Assembly (NCBI GenBank): GCA_024226735.1 | Contig: JAAELL010000252.1 | Location: 1 to 64,000, forward strand | DNA length: 64,000 bases | Direction: 5' to 3' | DNA from: a bacterium | Lineage (GTDB): Bacteria > Planctomycetota > UBA1135 > GCA-002686595 | In this document: positions 42,397 to 50,823 of the stretch, piece after piece | Position numbering within the stretch: the stretch's first letter is position 1 | Layout of the letters: each line of letters opens with the position of its first letter | Notes under the pieces: model-generated | What the model saw: only the letters and a program-made list of their open reading frames with translations | What the model was told of the DNA's origin: nothing | Database searches by the model: none | Made by a program: the position numbers and the translations under genes

Positions 42397-43803
42397 ATGC
42401 ACAGGCTTACCACCATCGCTGCCGCGATCCTCGCGACTCCCGCCTTCGGTCAATGGACGACCGCGAACCTGTCCCAGCCGCGCGCCCAGCTCGCCGCGAC
42501 CAGTGTGGGGTCGAAGGCGCTGTTCGCCGGTGGCATCGACAATGGGTCGCACTCGAACGTCGTCGACGTCTACGACGCGAGCACGGGGACGTGGTCGACC
42601 GCGGCGTTGTCGCTCGCGCGCTCCGAGCTCGCGGCGGCGAGTGCGGGAGGCAAGGCGTTGTTCGCAGGCGGGCGGAACGCGAATAGTGTGGTCTCGCGCG
42701 TCGACATCTACGACGAAGTGAGCGGGACCTGGACGACGGCGGAGCTCTCGAGTCCGCGCCGCCAAATCGCGGCGGCGGCCGTCGGTGGGCGTGTGCTCTT
42801 CGCTGGCGGAGAAGGGGCCGACCGCGTCGATATCTACGACCCGGGGACGGGGACGTGGACGACGGCTTCACTCTCGGTGGCGCGCCCTCGCATCGCCGCA
42901 GCGGTGTCGGGCGACCTCGCCCTGTTCGCTGGCGGGGTTTTTGCCGTGGACGTCGTCGACCTCTACGACGCTTCGACTGACACCTGGTCGACATCGACTC
43001 TGTCGGCAGGCCGCCACAGCCTCGCCGGCGTTTCGGTTGGGAACCTCTTCATGTTCGGCGGTGGCGCCCCGACGACGGCGGTTGTCGACATCTTCGATGC
43101 GACGAGCGGGGTTTGGACGACCTCTGCGCTCTCCCAGGCGCGCTCCAACCTGGCGGCAGCCTGCGTAGGCTCGGCCGCTCTGTTCGCCGGTGGGCAACTG
43201 AGTAGCAGCGCCCGTTCCGACACCGTCGACATCTTCGACGCGAGCGATCAGACGTGGTCGACGAGCACCTTGAGCGTCGCGCGCGGCAAGCTGGCCGCGA
43301 CGTCCGTCGCGGGGCGGATCCTGTTCGCAGGTGGAGGCGCGGGCGGAGGCTCGTCGGACGTCGTCGACATCTACGAGCCCGAGCTCGGTGCGCGCTACTG
43401 CTCGCCCGCGAACCCCAACAGCAGCGGAGTCCCCGCTCGCATCTCGGCGGATGGATCGCTGTTCGTCGTCGACCAGGACCTGACGCTGATCGCAGAGGAC
43501 CTGCCCAGCGGAGAGTTCGGCTACTTCCTCGTCGGCGCAAACCAGGGAGCGTTCCAGCCGCCCGGAAGTGACGGGGTCTTGTGCCTCGCGTGCGGCTTCC
43601 AAGGCTGTGGCGGAATCGGACGCTTCAACCAGGCGGGGCTCATCATCCAAGGACCGTCGGGCTCGATCGCCGTCGACCTCTCGAATCTGCCGACCTCACC
43701 GCCGGTCGCGGTGCAGGCGGGCGAGACGTGGAACTTCCAGTGCTGGTACCGCGACCAGGGCTCGAGCAACTTCTCCGACGCAGTGTCGCTGACCTTCTTG
43801 TAG
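42397..43803 (+). CDS. Secreted seven-bladed Kelch protein 5 with shared C-terminal domain
   Basis: A 468-residue paralogue, 4 bases after protein 4, signal peptide MHRLTTIAAAILATPAFG. Seven blades are followed by the C-terminal domain (LGARYCSPANPNSSGVPA, LCLACGFQGCGGIGRF, ETWNFQCWYRD, SLTFL). It has the shortest interblade loops of the seven-bladed copies (for example blade 4 LALFAGGVFAVDVVDLYD). Its blades 1-3 are closest to those of protein 2, but its domain is closest to protein 4, a mosaic pattern. Confidence 0.85.
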   Translation: MHRLTTIAAAILATPAFGQWTTANLSQPRAQLAATSVGSKALFAGGIDNGSHSNVVDVYDASTGTWSTAALSLARSELAAASAGGKALFAGGRNANSVVSRVDIYDEVSGTWTTAELSSPRRQIAAAAVGGRVLFAGGEGADRVDIYDPGTGTWTTASLSVARPRIAAAVSGDLALFAGGVFAVDVVDLYDASTDTWSTSTLSAGRHSLAGVSVGNLFMFGGGAPTTAVVDIFDATSGVWTTSALSQARSNLAAACVGSAALFAGGQLSSSARSDTVDIFDASDQTWSTSTLSVARGKLAATSVAGRILFAGGGAGGGSSDVVDIYEPELGARYCSPANPNSSGVPARISADGSLFVVDQDLTLIAEDLPSGEFGYFLVGANQGAFQPPGSDGVLCLACGFQGCGGIGRFNQAGLIIQGPSGSIAVDLSNLPTSPPVAVQAGETWNFQCWYRDQGSSNFSDAVSLTFL

Positions 43804-43820
43804 TTAGACCTCTCTCCATC

Positions 43821-45068
43821 ATGAAACTCCACACGTCCGTCTTGACCATGCTCCTCGCTGCCGTCGCCGGCGGTCAGGTACCGGAGAACGAGATCCTCAT
43901 CAGCTCCCGAGCGGGTGGGTGTGACGGCCTGCGCCACTACCGCCTCGATGGGACGCTAGTCACGGAAGCGACCGTGGGCTCGGGCCAGACTTGGTCGGGT
44001 GCGGCGATCGCCCAGGACGGCAGCTGGGTCACCGCGTACGCGACGCCGCGGCTGTTGGCGTTCTTCGATCCGACGACCGGCGTCGAGACGATGACCTTCC
44101 CGATTCCCGAGGTCACGGGTGGTCCCGCGGATGTCGCGATCTTCGCGGACGGGACGTTCGTCGTCGCGGACCACGCCGCACGCGTGCACTTGTACTCGCC
44201 GGCCGGCGCGTATCTCGGGACGTGGACGACGCCCGGCATGGACAACTGCTGGGGTCTGCTCGTCGATGCGAACGACGAGCTATGGGTCACTGAGCACGAC
44301 ATCTTCCGTATTTGGCACTTCGCGCGCGACGGCACGTTCCTAGGCGTCATCGACACGGGCACGCGCGAAGTGGGGGACGTCGACGTCGCGCCGGATGGGA
44401 CCCTGTGGACGATCGCCGAAGACAACGGGCTCGTGCGCGCGTACACGGCCGCGGGTGCGCAGGTCGCGAACTTCCCGACTGCCGCCGGCGGCAATGCGAT
44501 GGGCATCGCGGTCGCGCCGGACGGGACGGTTTGGGTGACGGGTGGAAACGGCGTCCCGCTGTTCAACTACGACGCGAGCGGAAGCCTGCTCGGTCAGATT
44601 TCGATCGCGTGCAACGCGCGGTTCATCACGATTCCGAAGTTCAACATCGGCGTTCGTTACTGTTCACCCGCGGCTACGAACTCGAGCGGCATGCCGGCGC
44701 GGCTCTCGGTCGAGGGACGCTCGCTGATCTCGTTCAACGACGTGACGCTCCATGTCGAGGACATGCCCGCGGGCGAGTTCGGCTACTTCCTCGTCGGCTC
44801 GAATCAAGGGACGTTCATGCCGCCGGGGAGCCAAGGGCTCTTGTGTCTGTCGTGTTCGGGCTTCCAGGGATGCGCGGGCATCGGCCGCTACAACCAAGCG
44901 GGCCACATCATCCAGGGGCCGACCGGGAGCATTTCCATCGATCTGAACAGCCTGCCGCTCAGTCCACCCGTCGCCGTGCTGCCTGGGCAGACGTGGAACT
45001 TCCAGTGTTGGTTTCGTGACTTGGGCTCGAACAACTTCAGCGATGCCGTCGCCGTGACATTTCAATGA
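43821..45068 (+). CDS. Secreted NHL/SMP30-like propeller protein with shared C-terminal domain
   Basis: A 415-residue protein with signal peptide (MKLHTSVLTMLLAAVAGG). The propeller is not Kelch: units such as WGLLVDANDELWVTEHD, VGDVDVAPDGTLWTIAEDN and MGIAVAPDGTVWVTGGNG are NHL/SMP30-like six-bladed style. From about residue 277 it carries the same domain as its neighbours (IGVRYCSPAATNSSGMPA, LCLSCSGFQGCAGIGRY, QTWNFQCWFRD, AVTFQ). It sits in the middle of the Kelch array, 17 bases after protein 5, so a different propeller has been joined to the common tail. Confidence 0.85.
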   Translation: MKLHTSVLTMLLAAVAGGQVPENEILISSRAGGCDGLRHYRLDGTLVTEATVGSGQTWSGAAIAQDGSWVTAYATPRLLAFFDPTTGVETMTFPIPEVTGGPADVAIFADGTFVVADHAARVHLYSPAGAYLGTWTTPGMDNCWGLLVDANDELWVTEHDIFRIWHFARDGTFLGVIDTGTREVGDVDVAPDGTLWTIAEDNGLVRAYTAAGAQVANFPTAAGGNAMGIAVAPDGTVWVTGGNGVPLFNYDASGSLLGQISIACNARFITIPKFNIGVRYCSPAATNSSGMPARLSVEGRSLISFNDVTLHVEDMPAGEFGYFLVGSNQGTFMPPGSQGLLCLSCSGFQGCAGIGRYNQAGHIIQGPTGSISIDLNSLPLSPPVAVLPGQTWNFQCWFRDLGSNNFSDAVAVTFQ

Positions 45069-45106
45069 ATGCGCCAGTCCAATCCGGCGCCCCGTACCGA
45101 GGGACC

Positions 45107-46525
45107 ATGAAGCGACTCCTGTGTGCGGCGGCTCCGTTCCTCCTCACCTCGGTCGCGCTTGGCCAGTGGTCGACCGCGTCGCTCTCGCAGCCGCGTGCGC
45201 AGCTGGGTGCGACGAGCGTCGGAACGAAGGCACTGTTCGCGGGTGGCATCTCGAACGGCACTGCGAGCGCCGTCGTCGACATCTACGATGCGAGCACGCG
45301 TACGTGGTCGACGGCTTCGCTTTCGCTCGCGCGCTCGAAGATCGCTGCCGGCAGTGCCGGCGGCAAGGCCGTCTTCGCGGGCGGTCGCCGCACCGGAGGG
45401 CCGATCACGGCGCGCGTCGACATCTACGACGATGCGAGCGGCACGTGGTCGACGGACGAGCTGCCGATGCCGAAGGAGGCTGCGACCGCCGTCACCATCG
45501 GCGGGAGGATCTTCTTCGCCAGCGGATCACCGTCTCCCTTCGACCACATCGACATCTACGACCCTGCGACGGGGACCTGGACGACGGATGTGCTGCCGAG
45601 TGGTGGCGCGAGCGCAGCTGGCGTCGTTGGGCACTAGGGGGTCTTCACGCGGGGCTCCGACGTCGACATCTACGATGCGACGACCGACACGTGGACGCTG
45701 GACGCGCTCTCGAGCCCCCGGGGCTTCCTCTCGGGGACGGCGGTTCTGGACCGCGTCCTCTTCGCGGGAGGGGAGAATGTGAACCTGGACGCCGACGACA
45801 CGGTCGACATCTGGGACGCTTCGAGCGGGACCTGGACGATCGCGAATCTGTCCTCGCCGCGCATGCTCATGACGGCGACGTCCGTGGGCTCGTTCGCGGT
45901 GTTCGCGGGTGGGATCGACGATCTCTTCGGTGCGCCGTCCGACTTCGCCGACATCTACGATGTGGCCACCGACACCTGGACGGTCGCGCCAATCTCCGCG
46001 GGGCGCCGGGGCATGGCAGCGACGTCAGTCGCTGGCCAGGCGTTCTTCGCAGGAGGAGCTGCCGGTGGAGCATCGTTCGACGTCGTCGACATCTTCACAC
46101 CCGAGCTCGGGGTGCGCTACTGCACGCCCGCCCACGACAACTCGAGCGGTGCGCCGGCCACGATCTCAGCCGACGGCTCCTTGTTCGTGGCCGATCAGGA
46201 CGTGACGCTGGTCGCCGAGGATCTGCCCGTGGGCGAGTTCGGCTACTTCCTCGTCGGGGCGAACCAGGGGCAGTTCCAGCCGCCGGGGAGCCAGGGGATC
46301 CTGTGTCTCGCGTGCGGCTTCCAGGGCTGCTCGGGCATCGGGCGCTTCAGCCAAGCGGGGTTCATCATCCAGGGGCCAACGGGCTCGATCGACGTCGATC
46401 TCTCGGGCCTGCCCACGTCGCCGCCGGTCGCTGTGCAGGCGGGCGAGACGTGGAACTTCCAGTGTTGGTACCGTGATCAGGGCTCCAGCAACTTCACCGA
46501 TGCGGTGTCCGTGACCTTTCTATGA
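45107..46525 (+). pseudogene. Kelch protein 6, interrupted by an in-frame UAG
   Basis: The frame from ATG 45107 (SD-like GAGGGA; signal peptide MKRLLCAAAPFLLTSVALG) to 46525 encodes a full seven-bladed Kelch protein with the C-terminal domain (VRYCTPAHDNSSGAPA, LCLACGFQGCSGIGRF, ETWNFQCWYRD), but TAG at 45635-45637 interrupts it in blade 4. The reading frame is the same before and after, and alignment to Kelch protein 7 has no gap: the stop falls where paralogues have Leu (DLVLF versus H*GVF). A single base change (for example TTG to TAG), readthrough or a sequencing error could explain it. The full length would be 472 residues. Confidence 0.85.
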
Positions 46526-46532
46526 GCGCGTC

Positions 46533-47933
46533 ATGAAGATCCTCCACTCCGCAGCTTCGATCCTGTTCGCCTCGACGGCCTTCGGCCAGTGGTCGACCGC
46601 GACGCTCTCGCAGCCGCGTGCACAGCTGGGTGCGGCCAGCGTGGGGACGAAGGCGCTTTTTGCGGGCGGACTCTCCAACGGCGCCGTGAGTGCCGTCGTC
46701 GACATCTACGACGCGAACACGCGCACTTGGTCGACGGCGTCGCTGTCGCTCGCGCGCACGCGGGTCGCCGGTGCCAGCGCGGCGGGCAAGGCCGTGTTCG
46801 CCGGTGGGCGCAGCGCGGCGGGCTCCCTGGTCTCGCGCGTCGACATCTACGACGCGGCGAGCAGTACGTGGTCGACGTCCGAGATGCCGATACCGCGCCA
46901 GGTACTCGCGACGAGCTCCGGAGGCAGGATCTTCTTCGCGGGCGGGAGCCGCGTCGACATCTTCGACCCCGCGACAGGTGCCTGGACCTTGGAGATGATG
47001 CCGACAACCTACGCTTCGACCGTTGTCGCCGCCGGGTCGCTCGTGCTGTTCTCGTCCGGGAACGAGGTCGATCTCTTCGACGTGACGACGGACACGTGGT
47101 CGTCGGACGCGCTCTCCTCTGCGCGCACGTTTCCTGCGGGGACGGCGGTCCTGGGCCGCGCTTTCTTCGGGGGCGGGGAGGACCCGCAGACGTGGATGAC
47201 CGTCGACACGGTCGACATCTACGACGTTGCGACGGGCACGTGGACGATCGCGAGCTTGTCCATGCCGCGCCTCCGCATCGTGGCGACTTCCGTCGGCTCG
47301 CTCGCGATCTTCGCGGGTGGTCTGGACTCCTTCTCCGGCCCGCCGGTCGATGTCGTCGACATCTACGATGTGGCGACCGACACATGGACGGTTGCGACGC
47401 TCACGTTGGGGCGTCGCGGAATGGCTGCGACCACGGTCGCGGGCCAGGTGCTCTTCGCCGGCGGGGGCGCTGGGGGCGTATCGTCCGACGTCGTCGACAT
47501 CTTCACGCCCGAGCTCGGCGTACGCTACTGCACGCCCGCCAACGACAACTCGAGTGGCGCGCCGGCCAGGATCGCGGCGGACGGCTCGCTCTTCGTGGCC
47601 GACCAGGACTTGACGTTGATCGCCGAGGACCTACCCGCGGGCGAGTTCGGCTACTTCCTCGTCGGTGCGAATCAGGGCCAGTTCCAGCCGCCCGGTAGCC
47701 AGGGGGTCCTGTGCCTCGCGTGCGGGTTTCAGGGCTGCTCGGGCATCGGGCGTTTCAGCCAAGCGGGGTTCATCATCCAGGGGCCGACGGGTTCGATCGA
47801 CGTCGACCTCACGGGCCTGCCCACGTCGCCGCCGGTAGCGGTGCAAGCGGGCGAGACGTGGAACTTCCAGTGCTGGTACCGCGACCAGGGCTCGAGCAAC
47901 TTCACCGACGCCGTGTCCGTGACTTTCCTCTAA
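46533..47933 (+). CDS. Secreted seven-bladed Kelch protein 7 with shared C-terminal domain
   Basis: A 466-residue protein and the closest paralogue of the interrupted gene before it; both have LGVRYCTPA and DNSSGAPA where other copies have YCSPA and NPNSSGVPG. Signal peptide MKILHSAASILFASTAFG. Blade 4 (TTYASTVVAAGSLVLFSSGN) has lost the usual PRxxLAA start. C-terminal domain: LCLACGFQGCSGIGRF, ETWNFQCWYRD, SVTFL. Gap to the upstream stop is 7 bases and to the next gene 3 bases. Confidence 0.85.
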   Translation: MKILHSAASILFASTAFGQWSTATLSQPRAQLGAASVGTKALFAGGLSNGAVSAVVDIYDANTRTWSTASLSLARTRVAGASAAGKAVFAGGRSAAGSLVSRVDIYDAASSTWSTSEMPIPRQVLATSSGGRIFFAGGSRVDIFDPATGAWTLEMMPTTYASTVVAAGSLVLFSSGNEVDLFDVTTDTWSSDALSSARTFPAGTAVLGRAFFGGGEDPQTWMTVDTVDIYDVATGTWTIASLSMPRLRIVATSVGSLAIFAGGLDSFSGPPVDVVDIYDVATDTWTVATLTLGRRGMAATTVAGQVLFAGGGAGGVSSDVVDIFTPELGVRYCTPANDNSSGAPARIAADGSLFVADQDLTLIAEDLPAGEFGYFLVGANQGQFQPPGSQGVLCLACGFQGCSGIGRFSQAGFIIQGPTGSIDVDLTGLPTSPPVAVQAGETWNFQCWYRDQGSSNFTDAVSVTFL

Positions 47934-47936
47934 CCG

Positions 47937-49079
47937 ATGCGACCTCTCCTGCTGGTAGTCTTCCTCGCCCTGGCTCCATTGGCCCACGGGCAGTGGACGA
48001 CCGCGACCCTCTCCCAGCCCCGCGCTCAACTCGCAGCGACGAGCGTCGGCACGAAGGCGTTGTTCGGCGGCGGGATCGAGGCGGGTACGCCGAGTGCGGT
48101 CGTCGACATCTACGACGCGAGCACCGGGGCTTGGTCGACGGCAGCACTCTCACTCCCGCGCGCGCAGCTCGCCGCGGCGAGCGCGGACGGCGTCGCGCTC
48201 TTCGTCGGCGGACGCACTGCACAAGGGCCTGTCGCGACAGTGGATCTCTACGACGACGCGAGCGGTACCTGGTCGACGAGCGCCTTGTCGAGTACGCGCG
48301 TGCGCCACGCTGCGACGTCCGTGGCCGGATGGATCCTGTTTGGTGGGGGCACCTCCAACTCTTCGGGTGACGGCATCAAGGTGGAGATCCTGGACACGGT
48401 CACCGGTGCCTGGACGCTGGCGTCGCTTTCCGAGGAGCGCTACCACCTCGCCGCGACGACGGTCGGTTCGTTCGCCCTCTTCGCGGGAGGGAGCACTTCG
48501 ATCGGTCGGTCGGATGCCGTCGACATCTTCGATGCCCGCTCCGCGACGTGGACGACGGCGGCGCTCAGCTTCGCACGCCAAAGGCTCGCCGCGACGACGC
48601 TCGGCGGGCAGGCGTTCTTCGCCGGCGGTGCCGACTCCTCGGGCGCGTACGACGTTGTGGACATCTTCACCCCCGAGCTTGGGGAACGGTTCTGTTCGCC
48701 GGCGAACGACAACAGCACCGGCGTCCCCGCACGCATTTTGGCGCAGGGCTCACCCGTCGCCGTCGACGACGACTTGACGCTGATCGCCGAGGACTTGCCT
48801 GCCGGTGAGCTCGGCTATTTCCTCGTTGGTCCGAGCCAGGGGCAGGTGCAGCCGCCGGGCAGCGATGGGGTCCTGTGTCTCGCTGGCAACATCGGCCGTT
48901 TCAACCAGGCGGGGTTCATCATCCAAGGGCCGTCCGGTTCGATCGACGTCGACCTCACGGGCCTGCCCACGTCGCCGCCGGTGGCGGTGCAGCCGGGCGA
49001 GACGTGGAACTTCCAGTGCTGGTACCGCGATCAGGGCTCGAGCAACTTCACCGACGCCGTGGCGATCACTTTTCTGTGA
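47937..49079 (+). CDS. Secreted five-bladed Kelch protein 8 with shared C-terminal domain
   Basis: A 380-residue protein, last of the array. Signal peptide MRPLLLVVFLALAPLAHG. Only five Kelch blades are present (QPRAQLAA, LPRAQLAA, STRVRHAA, EERYHLAA, FARQRLAA), two fewer than the paralogues. The C-terminal domain lacks the CGFQGC insert: VLCLAGNIGRFNQAG, then ETWNFQCWYRD and AITFL. It overlaps the convergent redoxin-PQQ gene by 14 bases. Confidence 0.83.
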   Translation: MRPLLLVVFLALAPLAHGQWTTATLSQPRAQLAATSVGTKALFGGGIEAGTPSAVVDIYDASTGAWSTAALSLPRAQLAAASADGVALFVGGRTAQGPVATVDLYDDASGTWSTSALSSTRVRHAATSVAGWILFGGGTSNSSGDGIKVEILDTVTGAWTLASLSEERYHLAATTVGSFALFAGGSTSIGRSDAVDIFDARSATWTTAALSFARQRLAATTLGGQAFFAGGADSSGAYDVVDIFTPELGERFCSPANDNSTGVPARILAQGSPVAVDDDLTLIAEDLPAGELGYFLVGPSQGQVQPPGSDGVLCLAGNIGRFNQAGFIIQGPSGSIDVDLTGLPTSPPVAVQPGETWNFQCWYRDQGSSNFTDAVAITFL

Positions 49080-50823
49080 GGTCGACGCAGACGAGCTCCT
49101 CGTCGTTGCGCAGGAAGACGTGCCTGTAGGCGAACGCCGGGTGCGCCCAGCAGACGCCCTCGCGCTGGTTCAGCTGGGCGAGCGTCGGCTCGATCAGCTT
49201 CACGCGGTCTTTCTCCTCGAAGCCCTCGGGCGAGAGGCGCGCGATGACGAGCTCGCCGCGCTCGTTGAACATCCACGTCGTTTCGCCGTTCTGCACGAAG
49301 TGGATGTTCGCCCAGCGCGCGCGGGGGACGGCCGTCCGGTCCTCCCAGACGCGTGAGCCGTCCGCGAGCTTCAGGCAGCGCAGCTCCCCGTAGCTGTCGA
49401 CGCCGTAAATGTGCTCGCCCAGGATTAGGGGCGTCGAGATGATGCTGTGCAGGCCGTCGGTGCTGCGCTCGTTCTGGCCTTTGCGGCGCCAGACTTCCTC
49501 CACGGCGAGCTCGTCCTGCGCGAGGCGCAGGAGGACGCAGCCGTCGTAGAAACCCGTCACGAAGAGCTCGTCCCCGTGCATGACGGGTGTCGCGACGCCG
49601 AGCGGCATCTTGCTCGCCGCGAACGGATGCTCCCAGAGCAGCTTGCCCGTCTTGGGGGCGACGCCGAGGATGCGGTCGCCCGTCCAGCACACGACGACGC
49701 GCTGGCCCGCTTGCGTGACGACGATCGGCGCCGCGTAGTTGCCGCGGTCGTCGAAGGCCTTCCAGCGCTCCTCGCCCGTCTTCGCGTCGAACGCGACCAG
49801 GTACGCGCCCTCGGCCCCGCTCACCGGAACGATCAAGAGCCCGTCCTCGAGCAGAGGAGAGGCGGCGATGCCCCAGATCGGCATCCGGATTCCGTACGCC
49901 TCGTTCAGCGCGTGGCTCCAGAGCACGTCGCCCTTGGCCGCGTCGAAGCAGAACAGGTGGCCCATCGAGCCGAGCGAGTACGCGCGTCCATCCTCGACGA
50001 GCACCGCGCAGCGCGGGCCCGCTTCGTAGCGGACCTTCTCGTAGACGCAGTCGTAGGTGTGCGACCAGACGCTCGCACCCGTCTTCCAGTCGAAGCAGAG
50101 GACGCGCTCGATCTCGCTGGGCTCCTCGGAGCGGTCCATCACGTACACGCGACCGTCGGCGACGGTGGGACCGGTGTAGCCGCTGGCGATCTTCGTGCGC
50201 CAGCGCACCTTCGGGCCGTCCTCGGGAAAGCTCGCGAGCACGCCCTCCTCGCTCCAGGTCCCGTCGCGCCCCGGGCCGCGCCATTGTGGCCAGTCGTCGC
50301 CCTCTTGCTGGGAGAAAGTCGTCTTGAGCTTGCCGACCGACTCGTAGTGGTCGTCGATCCTCCCGCGGTACACGAGCCGGTCCTCGACGTCGACGACGAA
50401 CGCCTCGGGCACGTGCGTTGGGCCGAGTCGCTGGGCGAGGTTGCCCGAGGCGTTGAACAGCACCGTCAGCGCGAGCTCGTATTCGGCCCGGTGCTCGCGC
50501 GCCGCGACGCTCGTCACGCTCGGGTCGGAGATCACGCCGTCGAGCTCGACGTCCAGCTCGCGCGCGATGGCGAGCAGCTCGTTCAGCCGCGGGACGTAGC
50601 GGTTCGCGATCGGGCAGGTCGTGTCCAGGAACACGAGGGCGAAGGGGCGCGCGCCCGCGCCGAGCGTGTGCACCTTGCCGTCGAGCGCCAAGGCACGGAC
50701 GCCTCGAGTGCTCGAAACCGAGGGTATCGCTTGGGCGGCGCCCTGCGCTGGCGGGGCGGCGGTGACGGCGGTGACGGTGGTGACGAGTGCGCTCCAGAGC
50801 GCGATGGCGACCTTGATCTTCAT
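49066..50823 (-). CDS. Redoxin-PQQ beta-propeller fusion, secreted
   Basis: A 585-residue protein with a signal peptide (about 1-30). Residues 45-165 look like a thioredoxin-fold redoxin (FALVFLDTTCPIANRYVPRL; a single Cys at the active-site position, so a CxxC pair is absent), followed by about 180-580 of PQQ/BamB-like propeller repeats (WRTKIASGYTGPTVADGRVY, FDAKTGEERWKAFDDRGN). Such fusions are frequent in planctomycetes; the function is not established. Its start codon abuts the opposite-strand remnant at 50822. Confidence 0.78.
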   Translation of the reverse strand: MKIKVAIALWSALVTTVTAVTAAPPAQGAAQAIPSVSSTRGVRALALDGKVHTLGAGARPFALVFLDTTCPIANRYVPRLNELLAIARELDVELDGVISDPSVTSVAAREHRAEYELALTVLFNASGNLAQRLGPTHVPEAFVVDVEDRLVYRGRIDDHYESVGKLKTTFSQQEGDDWPQWRGPGRDGTWSEEGVLASFPEDGPKVRWRTKIASGYTGPTVADGRVYVMDRSEEPSEIERVLCFDWKTGASVWSHTYDCVYEKVRYEAGPRCAVLVEDGRAYSLGSMGHLFCFDAAKGDVLWSHALNEAYGIRMPIWGIAASPLLEDGLLIVPVSGAEGAYLVAFDAKTGEERWKAFDDRGNYAAPIVVTQAGQRVVVCWTGDRILGVAPKTGKLLWEHPFAASKMPLGVATPVMHGDELFVTGFYDGCVLLRLAQDELAVEEVWRRKGQNERSTDGLHSIISTPLILGEHIYGVDSYGELRCLKLADGSRVWEDRTAVPRARWANIHFVQNGETTWMFNERGELVIARLSPEGFEEKDRVKLIEPTLAQLNQREGVCWAHPAFAYRHVFLRNDEELVCVDLTEK

